In this document: positions 1 to 7,695 of the stretch, one piece after another
Position numbering within the stretch: the first letter of the stretch is position 1
Layout of the letters: each line of letters begins with the position of its first letter
Source: Spirochaetia bacterium
GTDB lineage: Bacteria; Spirochaetota; Spirochaetia; Treponematales; Breznakiellaceae
Length of the DNA: 18,579 bases
Reading direction: 5' to 3'
Assembly: GCA_025997715.1 (NCBI GenBank)
Contig: BNUY01000047.1
Span: 1 to 18,579, forward strand
Program-made: the position numbers and the translations under genes
Notes under the pieces: generated by a model
Told to the model about the DNA's origin: nothing
Seen by the model: only the letters and a program-made list of their open reading frames with translations
The model's database searches: none

Positions 1-2
1 TT

Positions 3-230
3 GGGCACGGAAACAGCCATGCAAGCGAGATTTTTTGCCTTTTGAACCTGCTCGCGTTTTTGACACACGGCATTGAGGCGCTGACCCACGAGGATTATAT
101 AAACGCCCGGGCCAAGGCCGGCCGAAGAGATGAGTTTTTCAACAAACTCAGGGTTGTTCTTGAGTATTTTGTTTTTGATGACTGGGACGCTTTCATTGCC
201 TTCATCCTCAACGGGCCCCAAGGCGGTTAA
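3..230 (+). CDS. Transposase, C-terminal fragment (cut by window edge)
   Basis: The frame is open from the first bases of the window to a TAA at 228-230 and encodes 75 residues; no start is visible, so the gene begins to the left. The peptide reads LLNLLAFLTHGIEAL, then YINARAKAGRRDEFFNKLR, then an aromatic tail with YFVFDDWDAF. This arrangement (a hydrophobic LNLLAFL helix, an RR-x-FF-x-x-LR motif and a final F-x-x-W segment) resembles, from memory, the C-terminal end of a family of DDE transposases; I cannot name the IS family. The ORF ends 51 bases before the stop of the convergent regulator gene, so the right end of the element should lie within about 231-281, but I could not define a terminal inverted repeat. 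It could instead be an old remnant. Confidence 0.5.
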   Translation, partial: GHGNSHASEIFCLLNLLAFLTHGIEALTHEDYINARAKAGRRDEFFNKLRVVLEYFVFDDWDAFIAFILNGPQGG

Positions 231-245
231 AATGAGAATTGCTGA

Positions 246-258
246 GGCGCCTGGCGCC
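246..258. repeat. GC-rich palindrome between transposase and regulator
   Basis: Two copies of the self-complementary hexamer GGCGCC are separated by one T, which allows a compact hairpin. It lies between the convergent stops of the transposase fragment and the AraC-type gene. No clean U-tract follows directly on either strand, so I do not call it an intrinsic terminator. It could be a weak bidirectional terminator or part of the IS end. Confidence 0.35.
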
Positions 259-281
259 GGGGGTATGATTTTTCGCGTAAC

Positions 282-1187
282 TCACCTATACAAATACTTT
301 TTCCACTCCGATGGCGCAATCCCGGTTTTTTTCTTAAACAGCCGGGAAAAATAGGACTGGTCCTCAAATCCAAGGCGGTAGGCGGCTTCCTTGACGGAGA
401 TGTCCTGCTCCAGAAGGTTTTCCGCCTTGTGAATTTTGATCTGTATGTAATATTGATAGGGGGTCATGGCGGTATAGGTTTTGAAAATCTCGTGGAGCCG
501 GGAGATGCTGATCCCTATCTGTTCGGAAATAGTTGAAAGATTAATGGCGCCGTACACATTCGATTCCATGAGGTACTTGGCGTGTTCCACGATTTTTTGA
601 TACGAGCCGGGTTGTTCTTTCCGACGTTCGTAGACCAGCATTTCCCCGAGCAGCGAAAAGATCTGGGTACAGGCCCGGAGTTGGTAGAGGGGTTGCTGAG
701 CACGGATTTCATCAAAAATACGGTTAAAATAGGACAGGATATAATCCTGGAGGCCCATTTTGAAAACGACGTGCTCCCTGGACAGGATGTTTTCCCGGAG
801 GAGCCGGGTAAAATAATCGCCGCAAAAGCCGACCCAGTGTTCCTGCCAGCCTACTTCGTATGCCGGCTTGTACCGGTGCTTTACCCCCGGGAGGAGCAGG
901 AACAGGGAGCCCGGGCTGAGGGTATAGTCGGTATCCTCCACCGTAAGGGCGCCCTGCCCCTTGGTAATGTATACAATCTGGAACTCCGGCAGGACCCGGC
1001 CCACCGCCACCTGCCGGAAAATGATGGGGTGATCCTTTATCCGGGGGGGATAGACCGTATGTGGCGGGATGTCGCAGGAGCCCGCGGTGGTGCATACCAT
1101 CCCAAACCGTTCATCCTCCGCGCTATAGGGAAGGTAATGAAGGAAGGAAGCCCTGGGTTCATTTTTTTTGCCGGCATCTGCGCACAT
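282..1187 (-). CDS. AraC-family transcriptional regulator (module 1)
   Basis: A 301-residue AraC/XylS-type regulator. The N-terminal half (about residues 55-125) looks like the cupin-type sugar-sensing domain, including SPGSLFLLLPGVKHRYKP. The C-terminal 100 residues carry the two helix-turn-helix units: about 216-238 (NLSTISEQIGISISRLHEIF) and about 262-286 (SVKEAAYRLGFEDQSYFSRLF), ending in the usual KKKTGIAPSEW. I place the start at ATG 1187, by analogy with the paralogue at 15142, which has similar spacing to the shared HYLPYS motif. A TTG at 1226 would add 13 residues. Neither start has a clear Shine-Dalgarno sequence. The gene is divergent from the isomerase/rhamnose operon and shares with the second regulator a conserved upstream element. 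It probably activates the divergent operon in response to a sugar, and may also regulate itself; the effector is unknown. Confidence 0.88.
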   Translation of the reverse strand: MCADAGKKNEPRASFLHYLPYSAEDERFGMVCTTAGSCDIPPHTVYPPRIKDHPIIFRQVAVGRVLPEFQIVYITKGQGALTVEDTDYTLSPGSLFLLLPGVKHRYKPAYEVGWQEHWVGFCGDYFTRLLRENILSREHVVFKMGLQDYILSYFNRIFDEIRAQQPLYQLRACTQIFSLLGEMLVYERRKEQPGSYQKIVEHAKYLMESNVYGAINLSTISEQIGISISRLHEIFKTYTAMTPYQYYIQIKIHKAENLLEQDISVKEAAYRLGFEDQSYFSRLFKKKTGIAPSEWKKYLYR

Positions 1188-1202
1188 ATTATAGAATATA
1201 AT
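1188..1202. promoter_or_regulatory. AT-rich core with -10-like boxes on both strands
   Basis: TATAAT occurs on the plus strand at 1197-1202 and on the minus strand at 1193-1188. The minus-strand box lies 17 bp from GGAAAA (1216-1211), which overlaps a proposed AraC half-site, an arrangement like a class II activated promoter. However, it abuts the chosen ATG of the regulator, so transcripts from it would be leaderless or the true start would be further in. The plus-strand box would place the conserved element inside the 5' leader of the isomerase operon. Positional evidence only. Confidence 0.3.
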
Positions 1203-1207
1203 AAATA

Positions 1208-1260
1208 GTTTTTTCCATAATCGCAAGAGAATAGTCCATATACGGCAGGAAGATCCGGGT
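1208..1260 (+). promoter_or_regulatory. Candidate AraC-type operator, copy 1
   Basis: This segment matches, at DNA level, the minus strand of 15063-15116 in the other regulator/operon gap. Shared blocks in order are GTTTTTTCCAT (1208-1218), AAGAGAA (1225-1231), GTCCAT (1234-1239), TACG (1241-1244) and CCGGGT (1255-1260), with one single-base length difference before the last block. Read toward the regulator, it contains ATGGAC (1239-1234) and ATGGAA (1218-1213), direct repeats 21 bp apart, two helical turns, as is typical for AraC-family dimers. Its place between divergent genes and its duplication beside a paralogous regulator support an operator role. The binding protein is inferred. Confidence 0.65.
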
Positions 1261-1273
1261 TTACCATTATCGA

Positions 1274-2701
1274 ATGAAGCAGGCGGCTTTCCGTGTTGGC
1301 CTTATGGGCATCGGACTGGATACGTATTGGGCTCAGTTTAAGGGCTTGAAAGAGCGGCTTCTGGGGTACCAGGCGCGTATCGCGGAGAAGCTCCGGAACT
1401 GCGGTTCGGAGTTGGTCGATGCGGGCCTGGTGGATAATCCCGAAAAGGCCCGCCGTACCGCGGAACTGTTTCGGGAAAACCGGGTGGATGCGGTGTTTCT
1501 CTACATTTCAACCTACGCCCTGTCCCATACGGTGTTGCCGGTGGCCCAGGGGGTCAAGGCCCCGGTTATCATCCTGAACCTCCAGCCCACGCCGGCCATT
1601 GATTATGCGTCCTTCAATGCCCTGGGAGACCGGGGGACCATGACCGGGGAGTGGCTTGCCCATTGCCAGGCCTGTTCGGTGCCGGAAATTGCCAATGTCT
1701 TCAATAATGCGGGGATACAATACGATATCGTTACGGGCTGGCTTGATGAAGAACAATCCTGGGAAGAGATTGCCGCCTGGCACGATGCGGTGCGGGTTCG
1801 CGCCGAACTGCGGAATACCCGGATAGGGATTCTAGGACACTATTACTGCGGTATGCTGGATGTGTATACCGATGTTACCGCCCTGGCCGCAGTGTTTGGG
1901 AGCCATTTTGAGATCCTGGAAATGGATTATTTGAAAACCCTTTGGGATGCGGTGGGGCCGGAACACATCGCAGAAAAACGGAAACAGTTTGCCGCCGAAT
2001 TTGCCATTGCGCCGGAATGTGAAGAATATGAACTTAACCGGGCCGCAAAAACTTCCTGCGCCCTGGACGCGCTGATTGAGTGCAAGGATCTTGGCGGCAT
2101 GGCCTACTTCTATGAAGGGGCTAACGGCAATGATCACGAAAACATTGTCAGCTCGGTTATCGCCGGAAACACCATCCTTACCGCCCATCATGTGCCGGTG
2201 GCGGGGGAGTGTGAAGTAAAAAATGTGATGGCCATGAAGATCCTGGATTGTTTTGACGCCGGGGGTTCCTTCTCGGAATTCTACGCCATGGATTTCCCCG
2301 CCGATGTGGTGCTCTGGGGTCATGACGGTCCCGCCCATCCGGCAATGGCGGAAGGCGCAGTAGGGCTGGTTCCCCTGCCTATATACCACGGCAAACCGGG
2401 GAAGGGCCTTTCCATACAGATGAGCGTGAAACATGGGCCGGTAACCTTACTGTCGGTGGTGCAGGGAAAAGGGGGGAAGACCTTCCTCCTCTGCGCCGAA
2501 GGGGAATCCGTGCCGGGGCCGGTTCTGGAAATTGGCAATACCAACAGCAGGTATCATTTTCCCATTCCGGCCAGAGACTTTGTAAACCGCTGGTCCAAGG
2601 CGGGGCCGGCCCATCATTGTGCCATTGGGCGCGGGCATATTGCGCATAAGATTGAAAAGCTGGCGACGTTGCTGAACATTGAGGTCTGTAAAATATGTTA
2701 G
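1274..2701 (+). CDS. L-fucose/L-arabinose isomerase family protein
   Basis: A 475-residue aldose-ketose isomerase of the FucI/AraA fold. All four metal ligands known from E. coli AraA (Glu306, Glu333, His350, His450) have counterparts: Glu312 in VAGECEV, Glu335 in GGSFSEFYAMDF, His350 in LWGHDGPAH, and His447 or His448 in AGPAHHCAIG. The C-terminal block with GNTNSRYHF, FVNRWSKAGP and KIEKLATLLNIE is typical of the family. Length fits AraA (about 500) better than FucI (about 590), but overall sequence is not a standard AraA, so the substrate (L-arabinose, L-fucose, D-arabinose or another sugar) cannot be given. The ATG at 1274 lacks a close ribosome-binding site; the R-x-G-L-x-G-I-G-L-D-T-Y-W start matches family N-termini as I recall them. 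It is first in the operon and overlaps the ATPase start by 7 bases, suggesting coupled translation. Confidence 0.82.
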   Translation: MKQAAFRVGLMGIGLDTYWAQFKGLKERLLGYQARIAEKLRNCGSELVDAGLVDNPEKARRTAELFRENRVDAVFLYISTYALSHTVLPVAQGVKAPVIILNLQPTPAIDYASFNALGDRGTMTGEWLAHCQACSVPEIANVFNNAGIQYDIVTGWLDEEQSWEEIAAWHDAVRVRAELRNTRIGILGHYYCGMLDVYTDVTALAAVFGSHFEILEMDYLKTLWDAVGPEHIAEKRKQFAAEFAIAPECEEYELNRAAKTSCALDALIECKDLGGMAYFYEGANGNDHENIVSSVIAGNTILTAHHVPVAGECEVKNVMAMKILDCFDAGGSFSEFYAMDFPADVVLWGHDGPAHPAMAEGAVGLVPLPIYHGKPGKGLSIQMSVKHGPVTLLSVVQGKGGKTFLLCAEGESVPGPVLEIGNTNSRYHFPIPARDFVNRWSKAGPAHHCAIGRGHIAHKIEKLATLLNIEVCKIC

Positions 2702-4185
2702 AAACTATTCTGGAAATGCAGCATATCACCAAGTCCTTCCCCGGGGTCAAGGCGCTGGATGACGTCCACTTTGATTTAAAAAGCGGCGAGATCCACGCAC
2801 TGATGGGGGAGAACGGCGCGGGGAAATCCACGTTTATAAAAATTATTACCGGGGTGCACCGGCCTGACTCGGGGGAATTGCTGCTTGACGGGAAACCGGT
2901 TGATATCAACGGGCCGCTGGACGCCCAGGCACGGGGGATTGCGGCTATCTATCAGCACGTAACCTGCTTCCCGGATCTGTCGGTGGCGGAAAATATTTTT
3001 ATGGGCCACGAAAAGGTAGTCTCCGCAGTAAAACGCATTGACTGGCGGGCCATGAACCAGGCGGCGGCGGAACTTCTTTCGCAGTTGGACGCGAACTTTG
3101 ACTGCCGCGCCGTGATGGGAACCCTGTCGGTGGCCCAACAACAGATCGTGGAAATCGCCAAGGCCCTTTCTACCAATGCCCGGATTATTATTATGGATGA
3201 ACCCACCGCCCCCCTTTCAAGCCGGGAATGCGAGGATCTCTACCGGATAACCGAAGGATTAAAGCAGAAGGGTGTGGGGGTTATTTTTATTTCCCACCGC
3301 TTTGAGGATATGTACCGCCTGGCGGACCGGGTAACGGTATTTCGGGACGGCAGGTATATCAATACCTGGAATAGTAAAGATGTGGACGAACATGCCCTGG
3401 TACTCGCCATGGTGGGCAGGGAAATCGTCCAGTTTTTCCCCAAACGGGATACGGTTCCGGGGGAAGAAATATTCCGGGTGGAGGGCCTTTCCCGGACGGG
3501 CTTTTTTAAGGACGTGAGTTTTTCTGTGCGCAAGGGTGAAGTCCTGGCCCTTACGGGGCTGGTGGGCGCGGGGCGTACCGAGGTGTGTGAGGCGATTTAC
3601 GGCGTCACCCCCTACGATTCGGGGACCATCACCCTTGGCGGAAAGGATTTGCAGCATACCGCGGTAAGTAAATCTATTGCCGAAGGAATCGGGTATCTCC
3701 CCGAGGACCGGCTGAAACAGGGCTTGGTCCTGCGCTGGGAAATCGCAAAAAACATTACCCTTTCGGCGTTGGAAAAATTTGTTCATAAGGGGTTTCTTAA
3801 CCGGAACAAAGAAAACAGTACCGCCGGAGAACTGGCGGAAAAACTGGCGGTCAAGGCGGTCAGCGTTCATGATAAGGTCTCCACCCTTTCCGGGGGGAAT
3901 CAGCAGAAGGTTATTGTAGCAAAACTGCTCACCGCTGATATGAAGGTCATTATCCTGGATGAGCCGACCAAGGGAGTTGATGTGGGGGCCAAGACGGCTA
4001 TCTACACTATCATGAACGATTTAGTTGCCATGGGATACGGAATCATCATGGTTTCTTCGGAGATGCCCGAGGTGCTGGGCATGAGCAATCGCATTGTGGT
4101 GATGCGGGACGGCAGGGTTACGGCGGCATTTGAGACCAGGGACGCCACACAGGAAAAAATCCTCCGTGCCGCCATGCGGGAGTAG
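2695..4185 (+). CDS. rhaT: Sugar ABC transporter ATPase, CUT2 family (RhaT-like)
   Basis: A 496-residue duplicated ATPase that powers sugar import at the inner membrane. The first half has an intact Walker A (GENGAGKST, 38-46), a signature-like LSVAQQQ (144-150), Walker B IIIMDEPTAPL (164-174) and the switch His201. The second half has a degenerate Walker A (GLVGAGRTE, 288-296), with Arg for Lys, but an intact LSGGNQQK signature (398-405) and Walker B LDEPTKGVDVGAK (421-433). This asymmetry is normal for RbsA/MglA/RhaT proteins. The ATG at 2695 overlaps the previous gene by 7 bases; a second in-frame ATG at 2716 is also possible. Assignment to rhamnose rests on the adjoining RhaS-type binding protein, rhaM and rhaA, since ATPase sequence alone does not reveal the substrate. 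Confidence 0.87.
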   Translation: MLETILEMQHITKSFPGVKALDDVHFDLKSGEIHALMGENGAGKSTFIKIITGVHRPDSGELLLDGKPVDINGPLDAQARGIAAIYQHVTCFPDLSVAENIFMGHEKVVSAVKRIDWRAMNQAAAELLSQLDANFDCRAVMGTLSVAQQQIVEIAKALSTNARIIIMDEPTAPLSSRECEDLYRITEGLKQKGVGVIFISHRFEDMYRLADRVTVFRDGRYINTWNSKDVDEHALVLAMVGREIVQFFPKRDTVPGEEIFRVEGLSRTGFFKDVSFSVRKGEVLALTGLVGAGRTEVCEAIYGVTPYDSGTITLGGKDLQHTAVSKSIAEGIGYLPEDRLKQGLVLRWEIAKNITLSALEKFVHKGFLNRNKENSTAGELAEKLAVKAVSVHDKVSTLSGGNQQKVIVAKLLTADMKVIILDEPTKGVDVGAKTAIYTIMNDLVAMGYGIIMVSSEMPEVLGMSNRIVVMRDGRVTAAFETRDATQEKILRAAMRE

Positions 4186-4187
4186 GT

Positions 4188-5180
4188 ATGGCAGAAATCA
4201 AGAAACCAAAATACAGCGAAAAATTCCGGGAACTGGGGCTGGTTTTTTTCATACTCCTGGTTAGTATCCTGGTGCAGTTCCGGAACCACGAATTTTTGAC
4301 CCTCCCCAATATCAACAACATCCTTACCAATACGGCAATTTTGAGTATCCTTTCGGTGGGTATGATGATGGTGCTCCTTACCGGTGGCATCGATCTTTCT
4401 ATCGGAGCCACCATGGCCTTTACCGGCATGGTATGCGCTTTGACGGGGCGGGTGCATACAACAATATCCCCGGTGCTGCTGATCCTTGAAGGGGTTGTCA
4501 TCGGCGCCGTCATCGGGCTGGTCATCGGTGTGTTGATCGCCCGGTTTTCCATTCTGCCCATCATCGCAACATTGGGCCTTATGAATGTTATCCGGGGCGG
4601 CACTTTCCTGGTAAGCGGCGGGCAATGGGTCAGCGCGTATCAGATGTCGGCGGGATTTAAAGCACTGGCCACGGGAAAAATACTTGGCATTAACAATCTT
4701 ATTGTTATCGCCATTGTCACCTATATTGTTTATTATTATTTTATAAACTTTACGCGAACAGGCCGACGGATCTACGCGGTGGGCTCAAACCCGGAGGCGG
4801 CGGAAATCACCGGTTTACCGAAAAGACGGCTAACCGCCCTGGTCTATATTTTGATGGGCGCACTTTCCGGCCTTGCAGGAGTGCTGTGGGTTGCAAAATT
4901 CGCCTCCGCCCAGGGGGACACCGCGTCGGGGTACGAGATGAACGTCATTGCCGCCTGTGTCTTAGGCGGGGTAAGCGTTTCCGGCGGGCGGGGCAAAGTA
5001 TTCGGCCTTGTCCTGGGGGTGATCCTCTTCGGCATCCTGGCCAACGCCCTACCCCTGATAAACGTTTCCCCCTTCTGGCAGCAGGCAATTCAGGGCTTTG
5101 TTATTCTTGCGGCGATCATCACCAATGTGCTGATTAAGCGGAACAATGATCGAACTACCTTACGCAGACGGGTTATATAA
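4188..5180 (+). CDS. rhaP: Sugar ABC transporter permease, CUT2 family (RhaP-like)
   Basis: A 330-residue integral membrane protein of the RbsC family (BPD_transp_2 type), almost wholly made of hydrophobic helices. It has the usual early motif LLTGGIDLSIGATMA (about residues 64-78), the cytoplasmic loop AVGSNPEAAEITGLPKRR that contacts the ATPase, and the late glycine-rich segment VLGGVSVSGGRGKVFG. It starts two bases after the ATPase stop, with GGAG overlapping that stop, so translation is probably coupled. It should pair with the next permease as a heterodimer. Naming it RhaP rather than RhaQ is by gene order only. Confidence 0.85.
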   Translation: MAEIKKPKYSEKFRELGLVFFILLVSILVQFRNHEFLTLPNINNILTNTAILSILSVGMMMVLLTGGIDLSIGATMAFTGMVCALTGRVHTTISPVLLILEGVVIGAVIGLVIGVLIARFSILPIIATLGLMNVIRGGTFLVSGGQWVSAYQMSAGFKALATGKILGINNLIVIAIVTYIVYYYFINFTRTGRRIYAVGSNPEAAEITGLPKRRLTALVYILMGALSGLAGVLWVAKFASAQGDTASGYEMNVIAACVLGGVSVSGGRGKVFGLVLGVILFGILANALPLINVSPFWQQAIQGFVILAAIITNVLIKRNNDRTTLRRRVI

Positions 5181-5192
5181 GGGGGGCATGTA

Positions 5193-6170
5193 ATGAGCGA
5201 ACGAACGATTAGCATTGAAAAGCCCTGGGACTGGAAAAAGTTTTTCTTTCAATGGGAATGGCTGCTGGTACTCATATTTATCGGCATTAATATCATAAAC
5301 AGTTTTATTTCCCCCTATTATTTGAACACCACTACTTTTTTGAGCGGCCCCATGAACTTCCTGGACAAGGCCTTCATTGTCCTCCCCATGATGCTGGTGA
5401 TCATCCTGGGCAACATTGATATATCCGTCGGCTCCATCGTGGCCTTTACCTCGGTGATGATGGCGGTCCTCTTCAACGCGGGCCTCCCCATGCCCCTTGC
5501 GATGGTTGCGGCGCTGATCATCGGAACCATTTGCGGCGCAATTAACAGCCTGCTTCTGATAAAGTTTAAGGAACTCCCCGCAATGATAGTCACCCTGGCG
5601 ACCATGACCATTTACCGGGGCATAGCCTACGTTATCCTGGAGGATCGCGCCTCCGGGGGATTCCCCTCATGGTATTCCTTTTTTGCCTGGGGCTATGTCG
5701 GTCCCTTCCCCTTCATCCTGATTGTGTTTATTGTTGCAGCGATACTGTTCGGTATCCTGCTCCACAAAACCGCCCTGGGCCGCAACATCTACGGCATGGG
5801 CAGCAACTTAACCGCCTGCAAATATTCCGGTGTCAAAACCGACCGCATCCTGCTTATCGTCGGCCTGCTCACGGGCCTAATGTCCGCTGTGTGTGCAATA
5901 TTCCTCACCTCCCGTATGGGGAGCACCCGGCCAAACGTAGCCCTGGGTTATGAGCTTGATGTGATTGCCATGGTGGTCTTAGGCGGGGTAAGCACCTCCG
6001 GGGGAACCGGGCGCATTGCCGGCCCCCTCCTGGCGGTCTTCATCATTGGCTTTTTGAATTACGGCCTGGGGCTTATCAACGTGTCCGCCCAGGTCATTTT
6101 GGTAATCCTTGGGCTATTGTTGGTTCTTTCGGTACTGGTGATGAACATCAGGGTGAACAAGGGCGCGTAA
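5193..6170 (+). CDS. rhaQ: Sugar ABC transporter permease, CUT2 family (RhaQ-like)
   Basis: A 325-residue RbsC-family permease with a charged cytoplasmic N-terminus (SERTISIEKPWDWKKFFFQWEW) before the first membrane helix. Family motifs are ILGNIDISVGSIVA, the ATPase-contact loop GMGSNLTACKYSGVKTDR, and VLGGVSTSGGTGRIAG near the C-terminus. AAGGGGGG (5179-5186) is the ribosome-binding site for ATG 5193, overlapping the stop of the previous permease. It is followed by a terminator-like hairpin before the binding-protein gene. The presence of two different permeases plus one ATPase fits the rhamnose and AI-2 subclass of CUT2 systems; substrate is inferred from neighbours. Confidence 0.85.
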   Translation: MSERTISIEKPWDWKKFFFQWEWLLVLIFIGINIINSFISPYYLNTTTFLSGPMNFLDKAFIVLPMMLVIILGNIDISVGSIVAFTSVMMAVLFNAGLPMPLAMVAALIIGTICGAINSLLLIKFKELPAMIVTLATMTIYRGIAYVILEDRASGGFPSWYSFFAWGYVGPFPFILIVFIVAAILFGILLHKTALGRNIYGMGSNLTACKYSGVKTDRILLIVGLLTGLMSAVCAIFLTSRMGSTRPNVALGYELDVIAMVVLGGVSTSGGTGRIAGPLLAVFIIGFLNYGLGLINVSAQVILVILGLLLVLSVLVMNIRVNKGA

Positions 6171-6192
6171 ATAGTTTTAGTGTGATAAAATA

Positions 6193-6219
6193 TTCGCAGG
6201 ATAATTCTGCGGATTTTTT
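6193..6219 (+). terminator. Intrinsic terminator-like hairpin before rhaS
   Basis: TTCGCAGGA (6193-6201) pairs with TTCTGCGGA (6205-6213) around a TAA loop, giving a 9-bp stem with two G-U pairs, followed at once by six T residues (6214-6219). It lies inside the operon, between the second permease and the binding-protein gene, so it probably works as a partial terminator or attenuator, or as a 3' stabiliser of the upstream message. A strong AGGAGG (6235-6240) for rhaS follows. Confidence 0.65.
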
Positions 6220-6246
6220 ATAGAATGTTTTTTCAGGAGGAACGAG

Positions 6247-7281
6247 ATGAAAAACATGGTAAAGAAAGTATTAGTACTTTCAACGATCATGGCGGTGATT
6301 GGCTCGGCGGCGGCATTTGCCGGCGGCGGTCAACAAGCAGGCGGCGGGGGCGACAGGCACGCCTTTGTATTCAAGAGTACCGGAAACCCCTACGGCGAAC
6401 GGCAGATAGCAGGCTTTGAGGCGGGCATCAAAGAGCAGGGCGGCACACCCATTTCACGGTCGCCGGATCTTCCCACGGCGGAAGCGCAGATCCAGATAAT
6501 CGATCAGCTTATCTCCCAGAAGGTCACCTCAATTTGTATCGTGGGGAACGACTTTGACGCGCTCCAACCGGTTCTGACCAAGGCGAAGAACGCCGGTATC
6601 AAGGTCTATTCCCTTGACTCCTCGGTGAATCCCGCCAGCCGTCTGACCCATGTGAACCAGGCGGACTCGGAAAAAATCGGCGTCACCCTGGTGGAAGCGG
6701 CCTATGACCTTGCGGGGGGCAGCGGCGAAATTGCCATCCTTTCCGCCACCAGCCAGGCTTCAAACCAGAACCTGTGGATCGACTACATGAAGAAAGAACT
6801 GGCCAAGCCCAAGTACGCCAACCTGAATCTGGTCAAGGTTGCCTACGGGGACGACCTCCGGGACAAGTCGGTTTCCGAAACCGAGGGGCTCCTCTTAAGC
6901 TATCCCAACCTCAAAGTCATCGTCGCCCCCACCACCGTTGGTATCGCTGCGGCGGCAAAGGTAGTCAGCGATCGTAATCTCATTGGTAAAGTATTCATTA
7001 CCGGTTTGGGACTCCCCTCGGAAATGGCCGAATACATTGACAACGGCTCCTGCCCCTACATGTACCTCTGGAACCCCATTGATGTGGGCTACCTGGGCTC
7101 CTGGGTGGCAACAGCCCTGAGCAGCGGAAAGATCACCGGCAAGGCCGGGGAAACCTTCAGCGCCGGAAGGCTTGGGAACTACACCATTGTTGCGGCCCCT
7201 GACGGCGGCACAGAAGTGCTGCTTGGCCCCCCCTTCAAATTTGAGAAGGCCAATATCAACGATTGGAAGTCGGTGTATTAA
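6247..7281 (+). CDS. rhaS: Rhamnose ABC transporter substrate-binding protein
   Basis: A 344-residue periplasmic binding protein of the ribose/rhamnose type. Residues 1-25 form a signal peptide (KKVLVLS, hydrophobic core, AFA then GG), followed by a glycine-rich linker to about residue 35; there is no lipobox Cys. The region VIVAPTTVGIAAAAKVVSDRN and the following ITGLGLPSEMAEYI closely resemble RhaS, the rhamnose-binding protein of rhizobia, as I recall it, and the later WNPIDVGYLG and SAGRLGNY agree. AGGAGG sits 6 bases before the ATG. The gene is bracketed by two hairpins (6193-6219 and 7290-7341), which suggests its mRNA level is set apart from the membrane components, since binding proteins are needed in excess. 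The next genes, rhaM and rhaA, support rhamnose as the ligand. Confidence 0.86.
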   Translation: MKNMVKKVLVLSTIMAVIGSAAAFAGGGQQAGGGGDRHAFVFKSTGNPYGERQIAGFEAGIKEQGGTPISRSPDLPTAEAQIQIIDQLISQKVTSICIVGNDFDALQPVLTKAKNAGIKVYSLDSSVNPASRLTHVNQADSEKIGVTLVEAAYDLAGGSGEIAILSATSQASNQNLWIDYMKKELAKPKYANLNLVKVAYGDDLRDKSVSETEGLLLSYPNLKVIVAPTTVGIAAAAKVVSDRNLIGKVFITGLGLPSEMAEYIDNGSCPYMYLWNPIDVGYLGSWVATALSSGKITGKAGETFSAGRLGNYTIVAAPDGGTEVLLGPPFKFEKANINDWKSVY

Positions 7282-7289
7282 TTTTTAAT

Positions 7290-7341
7290 AAAATAACCGC
7301 AGGGGCAAATTCTTGGGACATTGTCCCTTGCGGTTATTTTT
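7290..7341 (+). terminator. Long hairpin between rhaS and rhaM
   Basis: AAAATAACCGCA (7290-7301) is perfectly complementary to TGCGGTTATTTT (7329-7340). Inside the arms a second hairpin, GGGACATTGTCCC (7315-7327), extends the structure. The 3' arm ends in TTATTTTT, giving a short U-tract, and the 5' arm begins with A-rich sequence. It lies within the same-strand gene run, 19 bases before the rhaM start, so it is best seen as an attenuating terminator or RNA-stabilising structure after rhaS. Because both arms are AT-rich at the base it could also act on the opposite strand. Confidence 0.68.
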
Positions 7342-7360
7342 ACGGTTAATGGGGAAAACA

Positions 7361-7675
7361 ATGAAACGAAACGCATTTATTATGCATCTGCATCCGGGAA
7401 ACGAGAAGGAATATAAAAAACGGCATGATGAAATCTGGCCGGAACTAAAGGCGGAACTCCGCAAGGCCGGGGTTTCAAATTATTCGATTTATCTTGATTC
7501 AAAAACAAATACCCTCTATGCCTACCAGCAGCTTGCGGATGACGCGACCGACGGAGAATTGGCGGGCAAAGAGATTGTAAAGAAATGGTGGCACTCCATG
7601 AAGGATCTGATGGACAGTAACCCTGATGAGTCACCTGTTTGCGATGAACTTACCGAGCTATTCCACATGGATTAA
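7361..7675 (+). CDS. rhaM: L-rhamnose mutarotase
   Basis: A 104-residue protein, the same length as E. coli RhaM, with which it aligns end to end. RhaM interconverts the alpha and beta anomers of L-rhamnose so that the isomerase receives its preferred form. The active-site residues Tyr18 and His22 (EYKKRHDEIWPEL) and the paired Trp76-Trp77 (KKWWHSM) are present, as is the closing NPDESPVCDELTELFHMD. I use ATG 7361, preceded by GGGGAA, not an upstream TTG-type start at 7313 that would run through the terminator hairpin. Its stop is 20 bases before rhaA. Small cytoplasmic enzyme, probably a dimer from the family's structure. Confidence 0.93.
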   Translation: MKRNAFIMHLHPGNEKEYKKRHDEIWPELKAELRKAGVSNYSIYLDSKTNTLYAYQQLADDATDGELAGKEIVKKWWHSMKDLMDSNPDESPVCDELTELFHMD

Positions 7676-7695
7676 CGAAAAAATAAGGGGCATAT

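Noticed and set aside
582..1208. A 208-codon plus-strand frame antisense to the first AraC gene
   Set aside because: It is the shadow of a convincing AraC-family gene, with no recognisable motifs of its own.
1832..2434. A 200-codon minus-strand frame inside the isomerase gene
   Set aside because: The plus-strand frame has conserved metal-ligand motifs; the antisense peptide is His/Gly-rich low-quality sequence caused by codon bias.
4002..4625. A long minus-strand frame over the ATPase/permease junction
   Set aside because: It is antisense to two well-supported transporter genes and shows no domain.
6247..7281. Reading the locus as an AI-2 (Lsr) system
   Set aside because: The CUT2 subclass is shared with Lsr, but rhaM, rhaA and a RhaS-type binding protein are present and no lsrK, lsrF or lsrG-type genes are seen.
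7313..7360. A longer N-terminus for rhaM
   Set aside because: It would translate through the hairpin; E. coli RhaM is 104 residues and aligns from the ATG at 7361.
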